From DASZHA01 sp035938265 (GTDB lineage: Bacteria > Chloroflexota > Dormibacteria > DASZGP01): a stretch of DNA of 59,388 bases. The stretch spans positions 1 to 59,388 of the forward strand of contig DASZHA010000026.1 of the NCBI GenBank assembly GCA_035938265.1. Direction: 5' to 3'. This document shows positions 50,600-58,229 of this stretch, piece by piece. Position 1 is the stretch's first letter. Each line of letters starts with the position of its first letter. The notes under the pieces are model-generated. The model was not told the DNA's origin and searched no databases. It worked only from the letters and a program-made list of their open reading frames with translations. The translations under genes and the position numbers were made by a program.

Positions 50600-51766
50600 C
50601 TAGATAACCGCGCGCTCCTCGACGAAGTCTCCCTCGGCGAACCGTCCCGGGCGCAGCGCCGAGATGTCGAATGCCGGCTCCCGACCAACGATCAGGTCGC
50701 CACAGAGCTCACCCACCGCCGGCGCCTGCATGAAACCGTGGCCGCTGAAGCCGGTGCACATCCATAGTCCGGGACGAGCTGGCATCTCCCCGATCAGCGG
50801 TTGGTGGTCGGGGGTCACCTCGTAGAGGCCGGCCCATCCGGTCTGCACCCGCGCCTGCTCCAGCGCGGGAAAACGGGCCACCGCGTGCTCCACCATGTGG
50901 TCAAGGAAATCCCAGTCGACATCGGTGCGATAGCTCGGCGGCTCGGCCGGGTCGCTCATCCCCAGCAACAGCCCGTCGCCCTCGGGGTGGAAGTAGAACG
51001 TCGTGTGGTAGTCCACCGTCATCGGCGTCTCCCGGGTGGCGCCGTCAAAGGGGCCGGTGACGAATATATGGCGCCGGTAGGGAACCACGGGGACGTCGAC
51101 CTCGACCATCCTGCCCACCTCGGCCGACCAGGCGCCAGCGCAGCACACCACCAGCCCGGCGCGGATGGCGCCGCGACTGGTGCGAACCCGGCAGTCGCCC
51201 GGCTTCACCTTGATCGCCAGGACCTCGACCCCCTCCATGATCCGCACGCCCTTCTGGCGGGCGCTGTGGGCGTAGCCGAAGGTCACCTCGTTGGGCCCGG
51301 CGATGCCATCGGTGGGGCAGTAGCTGCCACCGCGCAGGTCGTCGGTGCGCAGGCCTGGGACCAGCCGCCCGATCTCCTCGACGTCGACCTCGCGCGAATC
51401 GGCCAGGCCGGCGCGGTGCTGGACGTCGAGGTTGCGGCGCAGCTCCGACATGTCCGTGTCGTCGGGGGCGACGAAGAGGTAACCGATCTGGCGGAAGTCG
51501 GCGGAGCGGCCCAGCCGCTCCTCGAAGTTCTCCAGGATGCTGCGGCTGAGCATGCCGATGCGGACGTTGACCTCGGTCGAGAACTGCTGCCGAACGCCGC
51601 CGGCGCAGCGGCCAGTGGAGCCTTCGCCGATACCGCCACGGTCGACAACGAGCACGCTCTTGACGCCGCGCTCGGCCAGGCTGTAGGCCAGGCTGCAGCC
51701 CACCGCACCGGCCCCAATGATGAGGACGTCTACCCCCGCCGGCAGCCCCAGCTCAGGCCGCGGCAC
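50600..51766 (-). CDS. FAD-dependent amino-acid/sarcosine oxidase-type oxidoreductase
   Basis: 388 residues of the DAO family. VDVLIIGAGAVGCSLAYSLAERG is the FAD Rossmann loop, followed by VVDRGGIGEGSTGRCAGGVRQQF, where sarcosine oxidase beta-type enzymes hold the flavin. VVCCAGAWS and WAGLYEVTPDHQPLIGE, then GFSGHGFMQAPAVGEL, complete the signature. It likely oxidises an N-methyl or amino group of a small amino acid with FAD. The GTG start lies 3 nt beyond the stop of the DDAH-like gene, forming a two-gene amine catabolic unit. Confidence 0.88.
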   Translation of the reverse strand: MPRPELGLPAGVDVLIIGAGAVGCSLAYSLAERGVKSVLVVDRGGIGEGSTGRCAGGVRQQFSTEVNVRIGMLSRSILENFEERLGRSADFRQIGYLFVAPDDTDMSELRRNLDVQHRAGLADSREVDVEEIGRLVPGLRTDDLRGGSYCPTDGIAGPNEVTFGYAHSARQKGVRIMEGVEVLAIKVKPGDCRVRTSRGAIRAGLVVCCAGAWSAEVGRMVEVDVPVVPYRRHIFVTGPFDGATRETPMTVDYHTTFYFHPEGDGLLLGMSDPAEPPSYRTDVDWDFLDHMVEHAVARFPALEQARVQTGWAGLYEVTPDHQPLIGEMPARPGLWMCTGFSGHGFMQAPAVGELCGDLIVGREPAFDISALRPGRFAEGDFVEERAVI

Positions 51767-51769
51767 CGG

Positions 51770-52558
51770 TCAATCCAGCGGTAGGGAGAGGCAGCGAACC
51801 CCGCCGCCGGCCTTGATGAACTCGGTCATCGGCAGCGGCAGCACGCTGAAGCCGGCGTGCTTGAGGTCGTGCTTGAGCGACTCCACCCCCTGCGACGACA
51901 GCACCCTGCCGCCGACGTTGATGGCGTTGCAGGCAAACGCCACCGCCACATCGATGGGCACCTCGATGACGTGGGCCACCCGCTGCCGGATGGTCCGCGC
52001 CGAGGCGGGCGCGAAGGCGTCGGGGGCGTACATCACGACGTCGCGGGTCAGGGGACAGAAGCAGGTGTCCAGGTGGTAGAAGCGGGGGTCGACGAGCTCC
52101 AGCGAGACCACCTCCACGTCGAGGGCCTCGCCGATGAGGCGGTGGGCTTCGATGTCGGTGCGGAAGCCGTAGCCGGCGAAGAGACGGTCGCCGACAAACA
52201 GAGCGTCGCCGGCGCCTTCGAAGGCGACGCCGCCGGGCAGCAGCTTCATCTCGAAGCCACGGTCATAGAGGGCGGCCCACCAGAATGGCTCCTCTCCCTG
52301 GCGCTCTGGATAGGCGAAGTGGGACAGGACCGCCTTGCGGTCATGGACCAGCGCCGCGTTGGCGGTGAAGACCATGTCAGGCTGGCCGGGCCGCGGCTCA
52401 ACCAGGTCAATCGTCTGGTCCAGGCGACGGTAGCTAAGGTAGAGGTCCTGCCACTGCTTGGACGCCTGCTCCCTGTCGACCGGGTTCCGGACCTTCATCC
52501 AGGGGTTGATCTCGTACTCGATGCCGAAGAAGTCGGGCCGGCACATCAGGATGGACAT
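51770..52558 (-). CDS. Dimethylargininase/arginine deiminase superfamily amidinohydrolase
   Basis: 262 residues from the ATG at 52558. The pentein-fold landmarks are MCRPDFFGIEYEINPWM, DMVFTANAALV, AFEGAGDALF, the catalytic His in RFYHLDTCFCPL and the nucleophile Cys in GGGVRCLSLPL. These match dimethylarginine dimethylaminohydrolase and related guanidino-modifying enzymes, which release citrulline and an amine. The ATG is preceded by GCGAGG. The coupled flavin oxidoreductase could process a product of this step. The substrate is not proven. Confidence 0.87.
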   Translation of the reverse strand: MSILMCRPDFFGIEYEINPWMKVRNPVDREQASKQWQDLYLSYRRLDQTIDLVEPRPGQPDMVFTANAALVHDRKAVLSHFAYPERQGEEPFWWAALYDRGFEMKLLPGGVAFEGAGDALFVGDRLFAGYGFRTDIEAHRLIGEALDVEVVSLELVDPRFYHLDTCFCPLTRDVVMYAPDAFAPASARTIRQRVAHVIEVPIDVAVAFACNAINVGGRVLSSQGVESLKHDLKHAGFSVLPLPMTEFIKAGGGVRCLSLPLD

Positions 52559-52711
52559 AACGCAGAACCTCGCCGACCCGGGCCGATCGCACCTGGCGGG
52601 GACTCCCGTCTCGGACGCATCAATCTTGCCATCTGGGGGCCAAACCGTCACCCCATGGCGATGACAGGGATGCGTCAGCCCGGTTGCGGCCCCGGCTCCG
52701 GAGTCCCGTGG

Positions 52712-53614
52712 TCAGATGGGCTCGGCGGCCAAGAAACCCGAGATCGCGGCGGCCTGGGCCCTGACCAGGGCCTCGGTCCAGCCATGGCCGGCATCGGGGA
52801 CGACGACCACCTCGGCCGTCTGCATCGCCTCCGTCAACACCTGCATCCGGGCGTGGTCGAGGATCGAGTCGTCGGCGGCGACCACCATCAGCACGGGCTG
52901 CTCCCAGTTGCTCAACCAATCCTCCTGGTCCCCGTGCAGCGCGCTCTGGGCCCATTCGCGAGCAGCACGCGGGCTGCACCGGATCTGGTTCTCGAAGTTG
53001 ACGCGGGCGTCGAAGGGATCGACGTTGGGACCCTCGACGAAGTGGCGCTTGTAAAAGTCGGAGATCAGCCGGCTGCGGGCCAGCCGCGAACCGATGCCGA
53101 AGACGATGGGGTTGAGGCAGAGCGCCGCCTGGACCTTGAAGCCGGTGGAGATGGCGGCGCGCGAGTAGATGGGCGTGTGCAGCACCAGCTGGCGGACGCG
53201 TCCGGGGTCGATCCGGGCCAGCTCGATCGCGACGGTGGCGCCCAGGCACAGTCCGCCGAGGTCGAACAGCTCGAGCCCGATCGCCTTGACGAAAGCGTCG
53301 AGGAAGCGCGCCAACGCGGCGACGTCGTGCCGGCCTTCAAGCGGTGCCGTCTCGCCGAAGCCGGGCAGGTCGGGGATGATCATTCGGCGCCGCGACTCCA
53401 GCGCCGGCACCCACTTGTGGAAGTTCTCGGCGCTGCCGATCCAGCCATGGACCAGCAGGATCGGCGCCCCGGTTCCCGCCTCGAGGTAGCGCGTGCGCCG
53501 GCCTTCGACGTCGACATAGCGCACGGTGCCCATCGCGGCCAGTCCGCCGAGTCCTTCGGGCGTCGCCGACCCGGTGGCCTCGGTCACATTCGCCTCCCCG
53601 CCGGCAGTCGCCAT
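52712..53614 (-). CDS. Alpha/beta-fold hydrolase with Cys at the nucleophile position
   Basis: 300 residues from the ATG at 53614. ILLVHGWIGSAENFHKWVPAL and MIIPDLPGFGETAP are the standard oxyanion and strand-4 segments. The nucleophile elbow reads LGGLCLGATVAIE, with Cys where Ser is expected (G-L-C-L-G). Acid and base are present: VVAADDSILD and PDAGHGWTEA. Cys nucleophiles occur in dienelactone hydrolase and some acyltransferase-type members. The start overlaps the acyl-CoA dehydrogenase stop by one base, so an acyl thioester substrate is plausible. The first 28 residues are low complexity. Confidence 0.85.
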   Translation of the reverse strand: MATAGGEANVTEATGSATPEGLGGLAAMGTVRYVDVEGRRTRYLEAGTGAPILLVHGWIGSAENFHKWVPALESRRRMIIPDLPGFGETAPLEGRHDVAALARFLDAFVKAIGLELFDLGGLCLGATVAIELARIDPGRVRQLVLHTPIYSRAAISTGFKVQAALCLNPIVFGIGSRLARSRLISDFYKRHFVEGPNVDPFDARVNFENQIRCSPRAAREWAQSALHGDQEDWLSNWEQPVLMVVAADDSILDHARMQVLTEAMQTAEVVVVPDAGHGWTEALVRAQAAAISGFLAAEPI

Positions 53615-54852
53615 CAGTCCGCCCGAGCGCCCTCGGAAACGCTCACATCGTCGAGCCACACGGGGTCCCACGCCGGCAGTGGATGGGGCAAGTCCTTGTC
53701 CTGGCGGTAGCCCAGGGCGTACTCCGCCTGCATCACCTGGTGGATCTCGGTGGTGCCCTCGTAGATCCGCGGCGCTCGAGCGTTGCGCATGATGCGCTCG
53801 ACCGGGTACTCGCCGGAGTAGCCCGACGAGCCGAAGACCTGGATCGCCGAGTCGGCGGCGGCGAAGGCGGCCTCGGTGTTGACCCACTTGGCCAGGCCGG
53901 TCTCGCGGGTGTTGCGAATGCCTTTGTTCTTCAGGTATGCGGCTTTGAAATACAGCATCCGGGCGACGTCATAGTCGCGCTGCATGGCTGCGATCCGCGC
54001 CTGGACCAGCTGGTGCCGGCCGATTTCCTTGCCGAATGTCTGCCGCTGGTGGCAGAAGTCGACCGACAGGTCGAGACAGGCCTTGATCGCGCCGGCCGCC
54101 CCCGCGGCGACGGTGAAGCGGCCTACATCGAGGCAGCTCATGGCGACGCGAAAGCCGTCGCCCTCCTCGCCGATGCGGTTCTGGGCCGGGATCTCGACGT
54201 CGTCGAAGACCAGCGCCCCGGTGTTGCCAGCACGGAGGCCGAGCTTGTCGTGGTAGCCCCCGGTGGTGAAGCCGCGGGCATTCTCCCGCTCCAGGATGAA
54301 GGCGCTGATGCCGTTGTGCTTGGCCTCGCGGTCGGTGTACGCGAAGACCAGGAAATAGTCGGCAAAGTCGCAGAAGCTGACCCAGGCCTTCTCGCCGTTG
54401 AGCACGTAGGCGTCGCCCTCCCGGCGCGCGGAGCTGCGCATGGCGGCGACGTCCGAGCCCGCGTCGGGCTCGGTCAGCCCGAAGGCACCCATCTTCGACC
54501 CCTCCGCCAGCGGCCGCAGCAGGCGCGCCCTCTGCTCCTCGGTTCCCCACTGGTAGACCCCGGTGCTGCAGAGGCCGTTGTGCACCGACGCCACGGTGCG
54601 GATCGAAGCGTCGACGTACTCCAGCTCCTCCATCACCAGGCCAAGGGCGAGGTAGTCCATACCCGCGCCGCCGTAGCGCTTGGGGACCGAGATCCCGGCC
54701 AATCCCAGCTTGGCCAGCTTGGGGAAGGTCTCCGGATCGTAGCGCTGGAGGCGGTCGTTCTCCTTGATGATCTCGGGGAACTCGGCGCGGACGAAGTCGC
54801 GCGTGGTCTGGACCAGCAGCTCCTGCTCCGGTGTCAGCGCCAGGTCGAGCAC
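53614..54852 (-). CDS. Acyl-CoA dehydrogenase
   Basis: 412 residues with the three ACAD parts. The N-terminal helices end in FGLTEPDAGSDVAAMRSSA (FAD/substrate loop). The beta domain includes YVLNGEKAWVSFCDFADYFLVFA. The C-terminal helices include QTFGKEIGRHQLVQARIA and AFAAADSAIQVFGSSGYSGEYPVERIMRNARAPRIYEGTTEIHQ, where the Glu of YEGT is the catalytic base. It oxidises an acyl-CoA to the enoyl-CoA, passing electrons to ETF. The GTG start is followed by LDLALTPEQELL, and GAGGTAGG precedes it. Chain length and branching of the substrate are unknown. Confidence 0.93.
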   Translation of the reverse strand: MLDLALTPEQELLVQTTRDFVRAEFPEIIKENDRLQRYDPETFPKLAKLGLAGISVPKRYGGAGMDYLALGLVMEELEYVDASIRTVASVHNGLCSTGVYQWGTEEQRARLLRPLAEGSKMGAFGLTEPDAGSDVAAMRSSARREGDAYVLNGEKAWVSFCDFADYFLVFAYTDREAKHNGISAFILERENARGFTTGGYHDKLGLRAGNTGALVFDDVEIPAQNRIGEEGDGFRVAMSCLDVGRFTVAAGAAGAIKACLDLSVDFCHQRQTFGKEIGRHQLVQARIAAMQRDYDVARMLYFKAAYLKNKGIRNTRETGLAKWVNTEAAFAAADSAIQVFGSSGYSGEYPVERIMRNARAPRIYEGTTEIHQVMQAEYALGYRQDKDLPHPLPAWDPVWLDDVSVSEGARAD

Positions 54853-54861
54853 CGTCCTACC

Positions 54862-55551
54862 TCAGGCGTGCTTGGCGCCGGTCATGTATGGCCTGGGTTG
54901 GCCGAACACCGGCAGCTTCTCTCCCACGCGGTTGATGATGGGCGCCAGGCGCGAATCGATCAAGGGGTTGCGGACGTTGGTGACGTAGAAGTCAAGGAAC
55001 TTCTCGGCCTTGAGCAGCACGTCGTCGGGGATCGGCTTGACCTGGGCCTGCGCCTGGGCCTGCTTCAGCTGCTGCTCGTCGACCACGCCGTGGAGGTAGG
55101 GGCGGTCGTTGATCGCCTGCTGGTAGTCGTTGATCTGTTGGGCGGTGGCGACCCCGGCGGCCAGCATCGGGTATACGTTGCGATCGAAGTCCAGGACCAG
55201 GCCGAGGGTGAGGTAGAGGAGGATGAAACCCACCAGGCCGTGGACCACCGCGCCGGCGGGCGAGTCGATCTGCCGCGTGATCGGCAGCCTCTGAAGGATG
55301 ACGTAGAGGGGCTTGGCCAGGAAGCGTATCGCGATGCCGACGACGACGAAGACCACCACGCCGACCCCGGTTCTCAGGGCCCCGCTGGCGAGGACGTTGC
55401 CGAGGATCGGCATCACCAGGCGGATGTCGACGAGGAAGCCGATCAGAAAGGCGCCTTCGGTGAGCAGGGGACCCCACAACCCGCGGGCGATTCCGACATA
55501 TGCGGCGACCAGGAGCACCATGAGGATGAAAAGGTCTGCGACGAACTCCAT
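54862..55551 (-). CDS. CvpA-like membrane protein
   Basis: 229 residues. Four hydrophobic segments occupy the first 130 residues: DLFILMVLLVAAYVGIARGLWG, GAFLIGFLVDIRLVMPILG, GVGVVVFVVVGIAIRFLAKPL and AGAVVHGLVGFILLYLTLGLVL. This is the CvpA layout, including the conserved RG-x-x-G after helix 1. A polar, helical region with AQAQAQAQ follows and may face the cytoplasm. CvpA proteins are linked to envelope homeostasis and colicin V production, but the molecular role is unclear. TAAGCT lies 9 nt upstream of the ATG. Confidence 0.75.
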   Translation of the reverse strand: MEFVADLFILMVLLVAAYVGIARGLWGPLLTEGAFLIGFLVDIRLVMPILGNVLASGALRTGVGVVVFVVVGIAIRFLAKPLYVILQRLPITRQIDSPAGAVVHGLVGFILLYLTLGLVLDFDRNVYPMLAAGVATAQQINDYQQAINDRPYLHGVVDEQQLKQAQAQAQVKPIPDDVLLKAEKFLDFYVTNVRNPLIDSRLAPIINRVGEKLPVFGQPRPYMTGAKHA

Positions 55552-55560
55552 CAGCTGCGG

Positions 55561-55566
55561 AGCTTA
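55561..55566 (-). promoter_or_regulatory. Putative -10 box of CvpA-like gene (TAAGCT)
   Basis: TAAGCT ends 9 nt before the ATG in the 17-base gap after the 7-TM gene. The box is almost on the upstream stop codon, so read-through from upstream is equally possible. Confidence 0.35.
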
Positions 55567-55568
55567 AA

Positions 55569-56300
55569 TCAGATCGCCTGGGTCCGGGCCTGGGTGGCCG
55601 CCCCGATCACCAGGAAGCCGGCGAAGATGATGGCGATTCCCGCCGCCTGGCCGGCGTAGAAGAGCGTGTAGAGGTTGATCCGGGTCAGCGACGCGATGGC
55701 TGCAACCACCAGCGCACCGGCCAGGATCAGGACGTTGCCCATCACCAGGTTGCGGTGCAGCCCGGCGCGGTATGCGCGGTAGGCGCTGTAACCGGCGCCG
55801 ACGACCAGGACCAGGGTTCCCACGATGTTGCCGATCGCCGCCGAGGCCGCCGCCAGTCCGTTGGCCAGCAGGTAGCCGGTCTCCGAGCCCGGGCTGCACC
55901 ACATCGTGCAGTTGATCGGGATCGGGGTGGCATTGAGGTGAGCCGCGTGGAGGGGGGCCAGGACGACGGCGGCGACACCCACCAGCGAGATCACCGAGAC
56001 GAAGGCGCGGTACCCCAGCCGTGCCGGCCGGGCCCGGTCGCTGCGAAGCAGCAGCTCGGCGGTCCCCAGGGCCAGCCAGGGAACGAGAAGGATGCCGCCG
56101 AAAAGGTAGTAGATCCGGTATTCGAGCTCGTGCCATCCGCTGAGCGAGCCGGTGACCTCGGGGAAGGCGGCCACCGCGTAGAAGAGGAGGGCCAAGCCCC
56201 AGGCGAGCTGGTGGGGGCGGCCGCGGGAGCGGTACTGGTTGAGCACCTGGCCGGCGAAAACCAGGCTTATCAGCACGGTCAGGGCGGGCAGGATGAACAT
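55569..56300 (-). CDS. Seven-helix membrane protein of unknown function
   Basis: 243 residues, about seven hydrophobic helices: FILPALTVLISLVFAGQVL, QLAWGLALLFYAVAAF, YYLFGGILLVPWLALGTAEL and so on to AIIFAGFLVIGAA. Conserved-looking polar features are EVTGSLSGWHELEYRIYYL and a loop with two Cys (NCTMWCS). I recognise no family. The layout resembles uncharacterised 7-TM proteins with an extracellular loop between helices 4 and 5. The ATG has TATACT 7 nt upstream and is divergent from parA. Confidence 0.55.
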   Translation of the reverse strand: MFILPALTVLISLVFAGQVLNQYRSRGRPHQLAWGLALLFYAVAAFPEVTGSLSGWHELEYRIYYLFGGILLVPWLALGTAELLLRSDRARPARLGYRAFVSVISLVGVAAVVLAPLHAAHLNATPIPINCTMWCSPGSETGYLLANGLAAASAAIGNIVGTLVLVVGAGYSAYRAYRAGLHRNLVMGNVLILAGALVVAAIASLTRINLYTLFYAGQAAGIAIIFAGFLVIGAATQARTQAI

Positions 56301-56307
56301 CAGAGGG

Positions 56308-56313
56308 AGTATA
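56308..56313 (-). promoter_or_regulatory. Putative -10 box of 7-TM gene (TATACT)
   Basis: TATACT, five of six consensus bases, ends 7 nt before the ATG at 56300. The predicted start of transcription falls on the start codon. Confidence 0.55.
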
Positions 56314-56350
56314 TGTAGGCCAAGTTCAGCGGCCGGGTCGCGTTATTCCG

Positions 56351-56356
56351 TAAACT
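56351..56356 (+). promoter_or_regulatory. Putative -10 box of parA operon (TAAACT)
   Basis: TAAACT ends 9 nt before the parA ATG, and no ribosome binding site lies between. It shares a 65-base divergent region with the 7-TM gene promoter. Confidence 0.45.
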
Positions 56357-56365
56357 CAGCAGTCA

Positions 56366-57133
56366 ATGACCAAGGTCATCTCGGTCGCGAACCAGAAGGG
56401 CGGAGTGGGCAAGACCACGACCGCGGTGAACCTGGGAGCGGGGCTGGCCGAGCTCAACCAGCAGGTGCTGCTGATCGATCTCGACGCCCAGGCCCATCTC
56501 ACGGTGAATATGGGCATCCGCAAGCCCGACGAGCTCGACCAGACCATATATGACGTGCTCCTCGACCCCCAGGTCCAGGCCCGCGACCTGGTCCTCCGCG
56601 CCGAGCTGATGAACGTCGACTTCATCCCCGCCAACATCGAGCTGGCCGCCGCCGAGATCCAGCTGGTCACCGAGATGGGGCGGGAACGGATCCTGGAGGA
56701 GAAGCTCCGGCCGCTCCACGGGCGCTACGACTTCATCATCATCGACTGCCCGCCGTCGCTGGGATTGCTCTCGGTCAACGCCCTGGTGGCGTCCGACGAG
56801 GTCATCATCCCGCTGCAGTGCGAGTACTTCGGGATGAAGGGCATGCAGCAGCTCCAGCGCAGCATCGCCCGGGTCCGCGACCGGCTCAACCCCCGCCTCA
56901 AGGTGGGCGGCATCCTGCCCACGATCTACAAGTCGCGCACCCTGCACAGCCAGGAGGTCCTTGAGCTGGTCAAGCAGGCCTACGGTCAGGAGGTGTTTCC
57001 ATTCTTCATCAAGGACAGCATCCGTTTCGCCGAGTGCCCGCCAGCGGGGCGTTCGATCCTGGAATACGCAGGTCACACTGACGGGGCCAAGGCCTATCGC
57101 CAGCTGGCCGAGGAGGTCCTGGCTCATGCCTAA
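56366..57133 (+). CDS. ParA/Soj-type partition ATPase (orphan)
   Basis: 255 residues. The deviant Walker A SVANQKGGVGKTTTAVNLG is at 6-24, LIDLDAQAHLTVNMG follows (Walker A' region), then FIIIDCPPSLGLLSVNAL (Walker B) and VIIPLQCEYFGMKGMQQL. This matches chromosomal ParA/Soj. Such ATPases bind DNA non-specifically and move cargo with a ParB-type partner. No parB or parS-like palindrome cluster is seen nearby. The next two genes overlap it in series and may supply a partner. The start looks leaderless. Confidence 0.93.
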   Translation: MTKVISVANQKGGVGKTTTAVNLGAGLAELNQQVLLIDLDAQAHLTVNMGIRKPDELDQTIYDVLLDPQVQARDLVLRAELMNVDFIPANIELAAAEIQLVTEMGRERILEEKLRPLHGRYDFIIIDCPPSLGLLSVNALVASDEVIIPLQCEYFGMKGMQQLQRSIARVRDRLNPRLKVGGILPTIYKSRTLHSQEVLELVKQAYGQEVFPFFIKDSIRFAECPPAGRSILEYAGHTDGAKAYRQLAEEVLAHA

Positions 57134-57464
57134 GTTCAACCGCATCTCGCTCCAGGGCTCCGAGGAGCTCTTCCGGCCCACCGCCGTCCCCGACGACGAC
57201 GCGGAGCCTCTGCTGCCTGCCGACCACTACACGGCGCACACGGGGCGCACGATGCAGCCGCCCCGGGCACCGCAACGCGCGCCGCTGAGCAGTGAGCGCA
57301 GGTACATCCGGCTGCAGCTGACCGAAGGCCAGGTCCAGGAGCTGGTGGAGGCTGTGCAGCGAATGAAGTACCCGCACATGGCCGCCGCCGCGCAGCAGCC
57401 CTCGATGGAAGAGTTCGAGGCGCTTGAGGCCCTCCGCAACGTCCTCCTCGACAACCTCGAGTAG
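57126..57464 (+). CDS. Small protein coupled to ParA, unknown function
   Basis: 112 residues from the ATG at 57126, overlapping parA by 8 nt. A Pro/Ala-rich N-terminal half (TMQPPRAPQRAPLSSE) is followed by a conserved-looking beta-helix element (RYIRLQLTEGQVQELVEAVQRMK) and a helical end (MEEFEALEALRNVLLDNLE). No family recognised. Tight coupling suggests a ParA regulator or cargo adaptor, which is inference only. Confidence 0.65.
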   Translation: MPKFNRISLQGSEELFRPTAVPDDDAEPLLPADHYTAHTGRTMQPPRAPQRAPLSSERRYIRLQLTEGQVQELVEAVQRMKYPHMAAAAQQPSMEEFEALEALRNVLLDNLE

Positions 57465-57864
57465 CGCCGTCTCCGAGTCCACCCCCGAGGACCGCGCGCC
57501 GGTCGAGCTGCCCTTCTGGCGGACGCTCTACAGGTACCTGCTCTCGATCGTGGCCAGCCTGGCGGCCGGCTTCATCTGGCTGCAGACAGGAGCGCAGCTG
57601 CTCAAGCTGAACGTGCTGGGGACGATGTTCACCGGGGTGGCGGCGCTGGCGGTGGGCGTCATCATCGCCGGTTACATGTGGCTCTCGATTGACCTGTCGC
57701 GACCCGTGCCCGAGGGCGTCGACGAACAGTCACGCAACTACCAGCTCTTCATCCTGTGGATTGGCATGCCGCTCCTGGTGATCGGTGTCTGTGCCTTGGT
57801 TGCCCTGGTGGCGGTGGTGATCAGCTCCACCGTCTTGAGCTCGGGGTTGCCCGGCCAGCGCTAA
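57424..57864 (+). CDS. Three-helix membrane protein in parA operon, unknown function
   Basis: 146 residues. After a Ser/Thr-rich leader and PVELPFWRTLYRYL come three hydrophobic segments: LLSIVASLAAGFIWLQTG, LGTMFTGVAALAVGVIIAGYMWL and LFILWIGMPLLVIGVCALVALVAVVI. The TTG at 57424 is the only usual start codon before the first helix, and it makes a 41-base overlap with the previous gene. No family recognised. It overlaps the convergent response-regulator gene by 4 bases. Confidence 0.6.
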   Translation: MRPSATSSSTTSSSAVSESTPEDRAPVELPFWRTLYRYLLSIVASLAAGFIWLQTGAQLLKLNVLGTMFTGVAALAVGVIIAGYMWLSIDLSRPVPEGVDEQSRNYQLFILWIGMPLLVIGVCALVALVAVVISSTVLSSGLPGQR

Positions 57865-58229
57865 CGGATCAGCTCTCGGATCCGGGCGGTCAGCTCCTTG
57901 GAGTCGAAGGGCTTGGCGGCGAAGCCATCGGCGCCCAGCTTGGCCAGCTCGTCCATCTCCTGCTGACGTTTCAGCGCCGACAGGATCAGCACCGGGATCG
58001 ACTTCAGCTTCTTGTCCGACTTGATCGCCCTGGTGACCTGCTTGCCGTCCATCACCGGCATCATCAGGTCGCAGACCACGATGTCCGGCCGCTCCTGGGC
58101 GATCATCTCCATCGCCTCCTGGCCGTCACCGGCGGCACGGACCTCGAAGCCCTCCATCTCCAGGCGCAGCTTGAGCACCTTGGCCAGGGCCGCCTCGTCC
58201 TCGACCACCAGCACCCGGGGCTTGCTCAC
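57861..58229 (-). CDS. CheY-like single-domain response regulator
   Basis: A 122-residue receiver domain alone. VLVVEDEAALAKVLKLRLE holds the acidic pocket (Glu-Asp), Asp52 in VVCDLMMPVMDG is the phosphoacceptor, Ser in VLILSALK and Lys in FAAKPFD complete the switch set. There is no output domain, so it acts by protein contact, perhaps in a phosphorelay. No histidine kinase is adjacent. Its start is preceded by the dehydrogenase stop (4-base overlap). Confidence 0.92.
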   Translation of the reverse strand: MSKPRVLVVEDEAALAKVLKLRLEMEGFEVRAAGDGQEAMEMIAQERPDIVVCDLMMPVMDGKQVTRAIKSDKKLKSIPVLILSALKRQQEMDELAKLGADGFAAKPFDSKELTARIRELIR

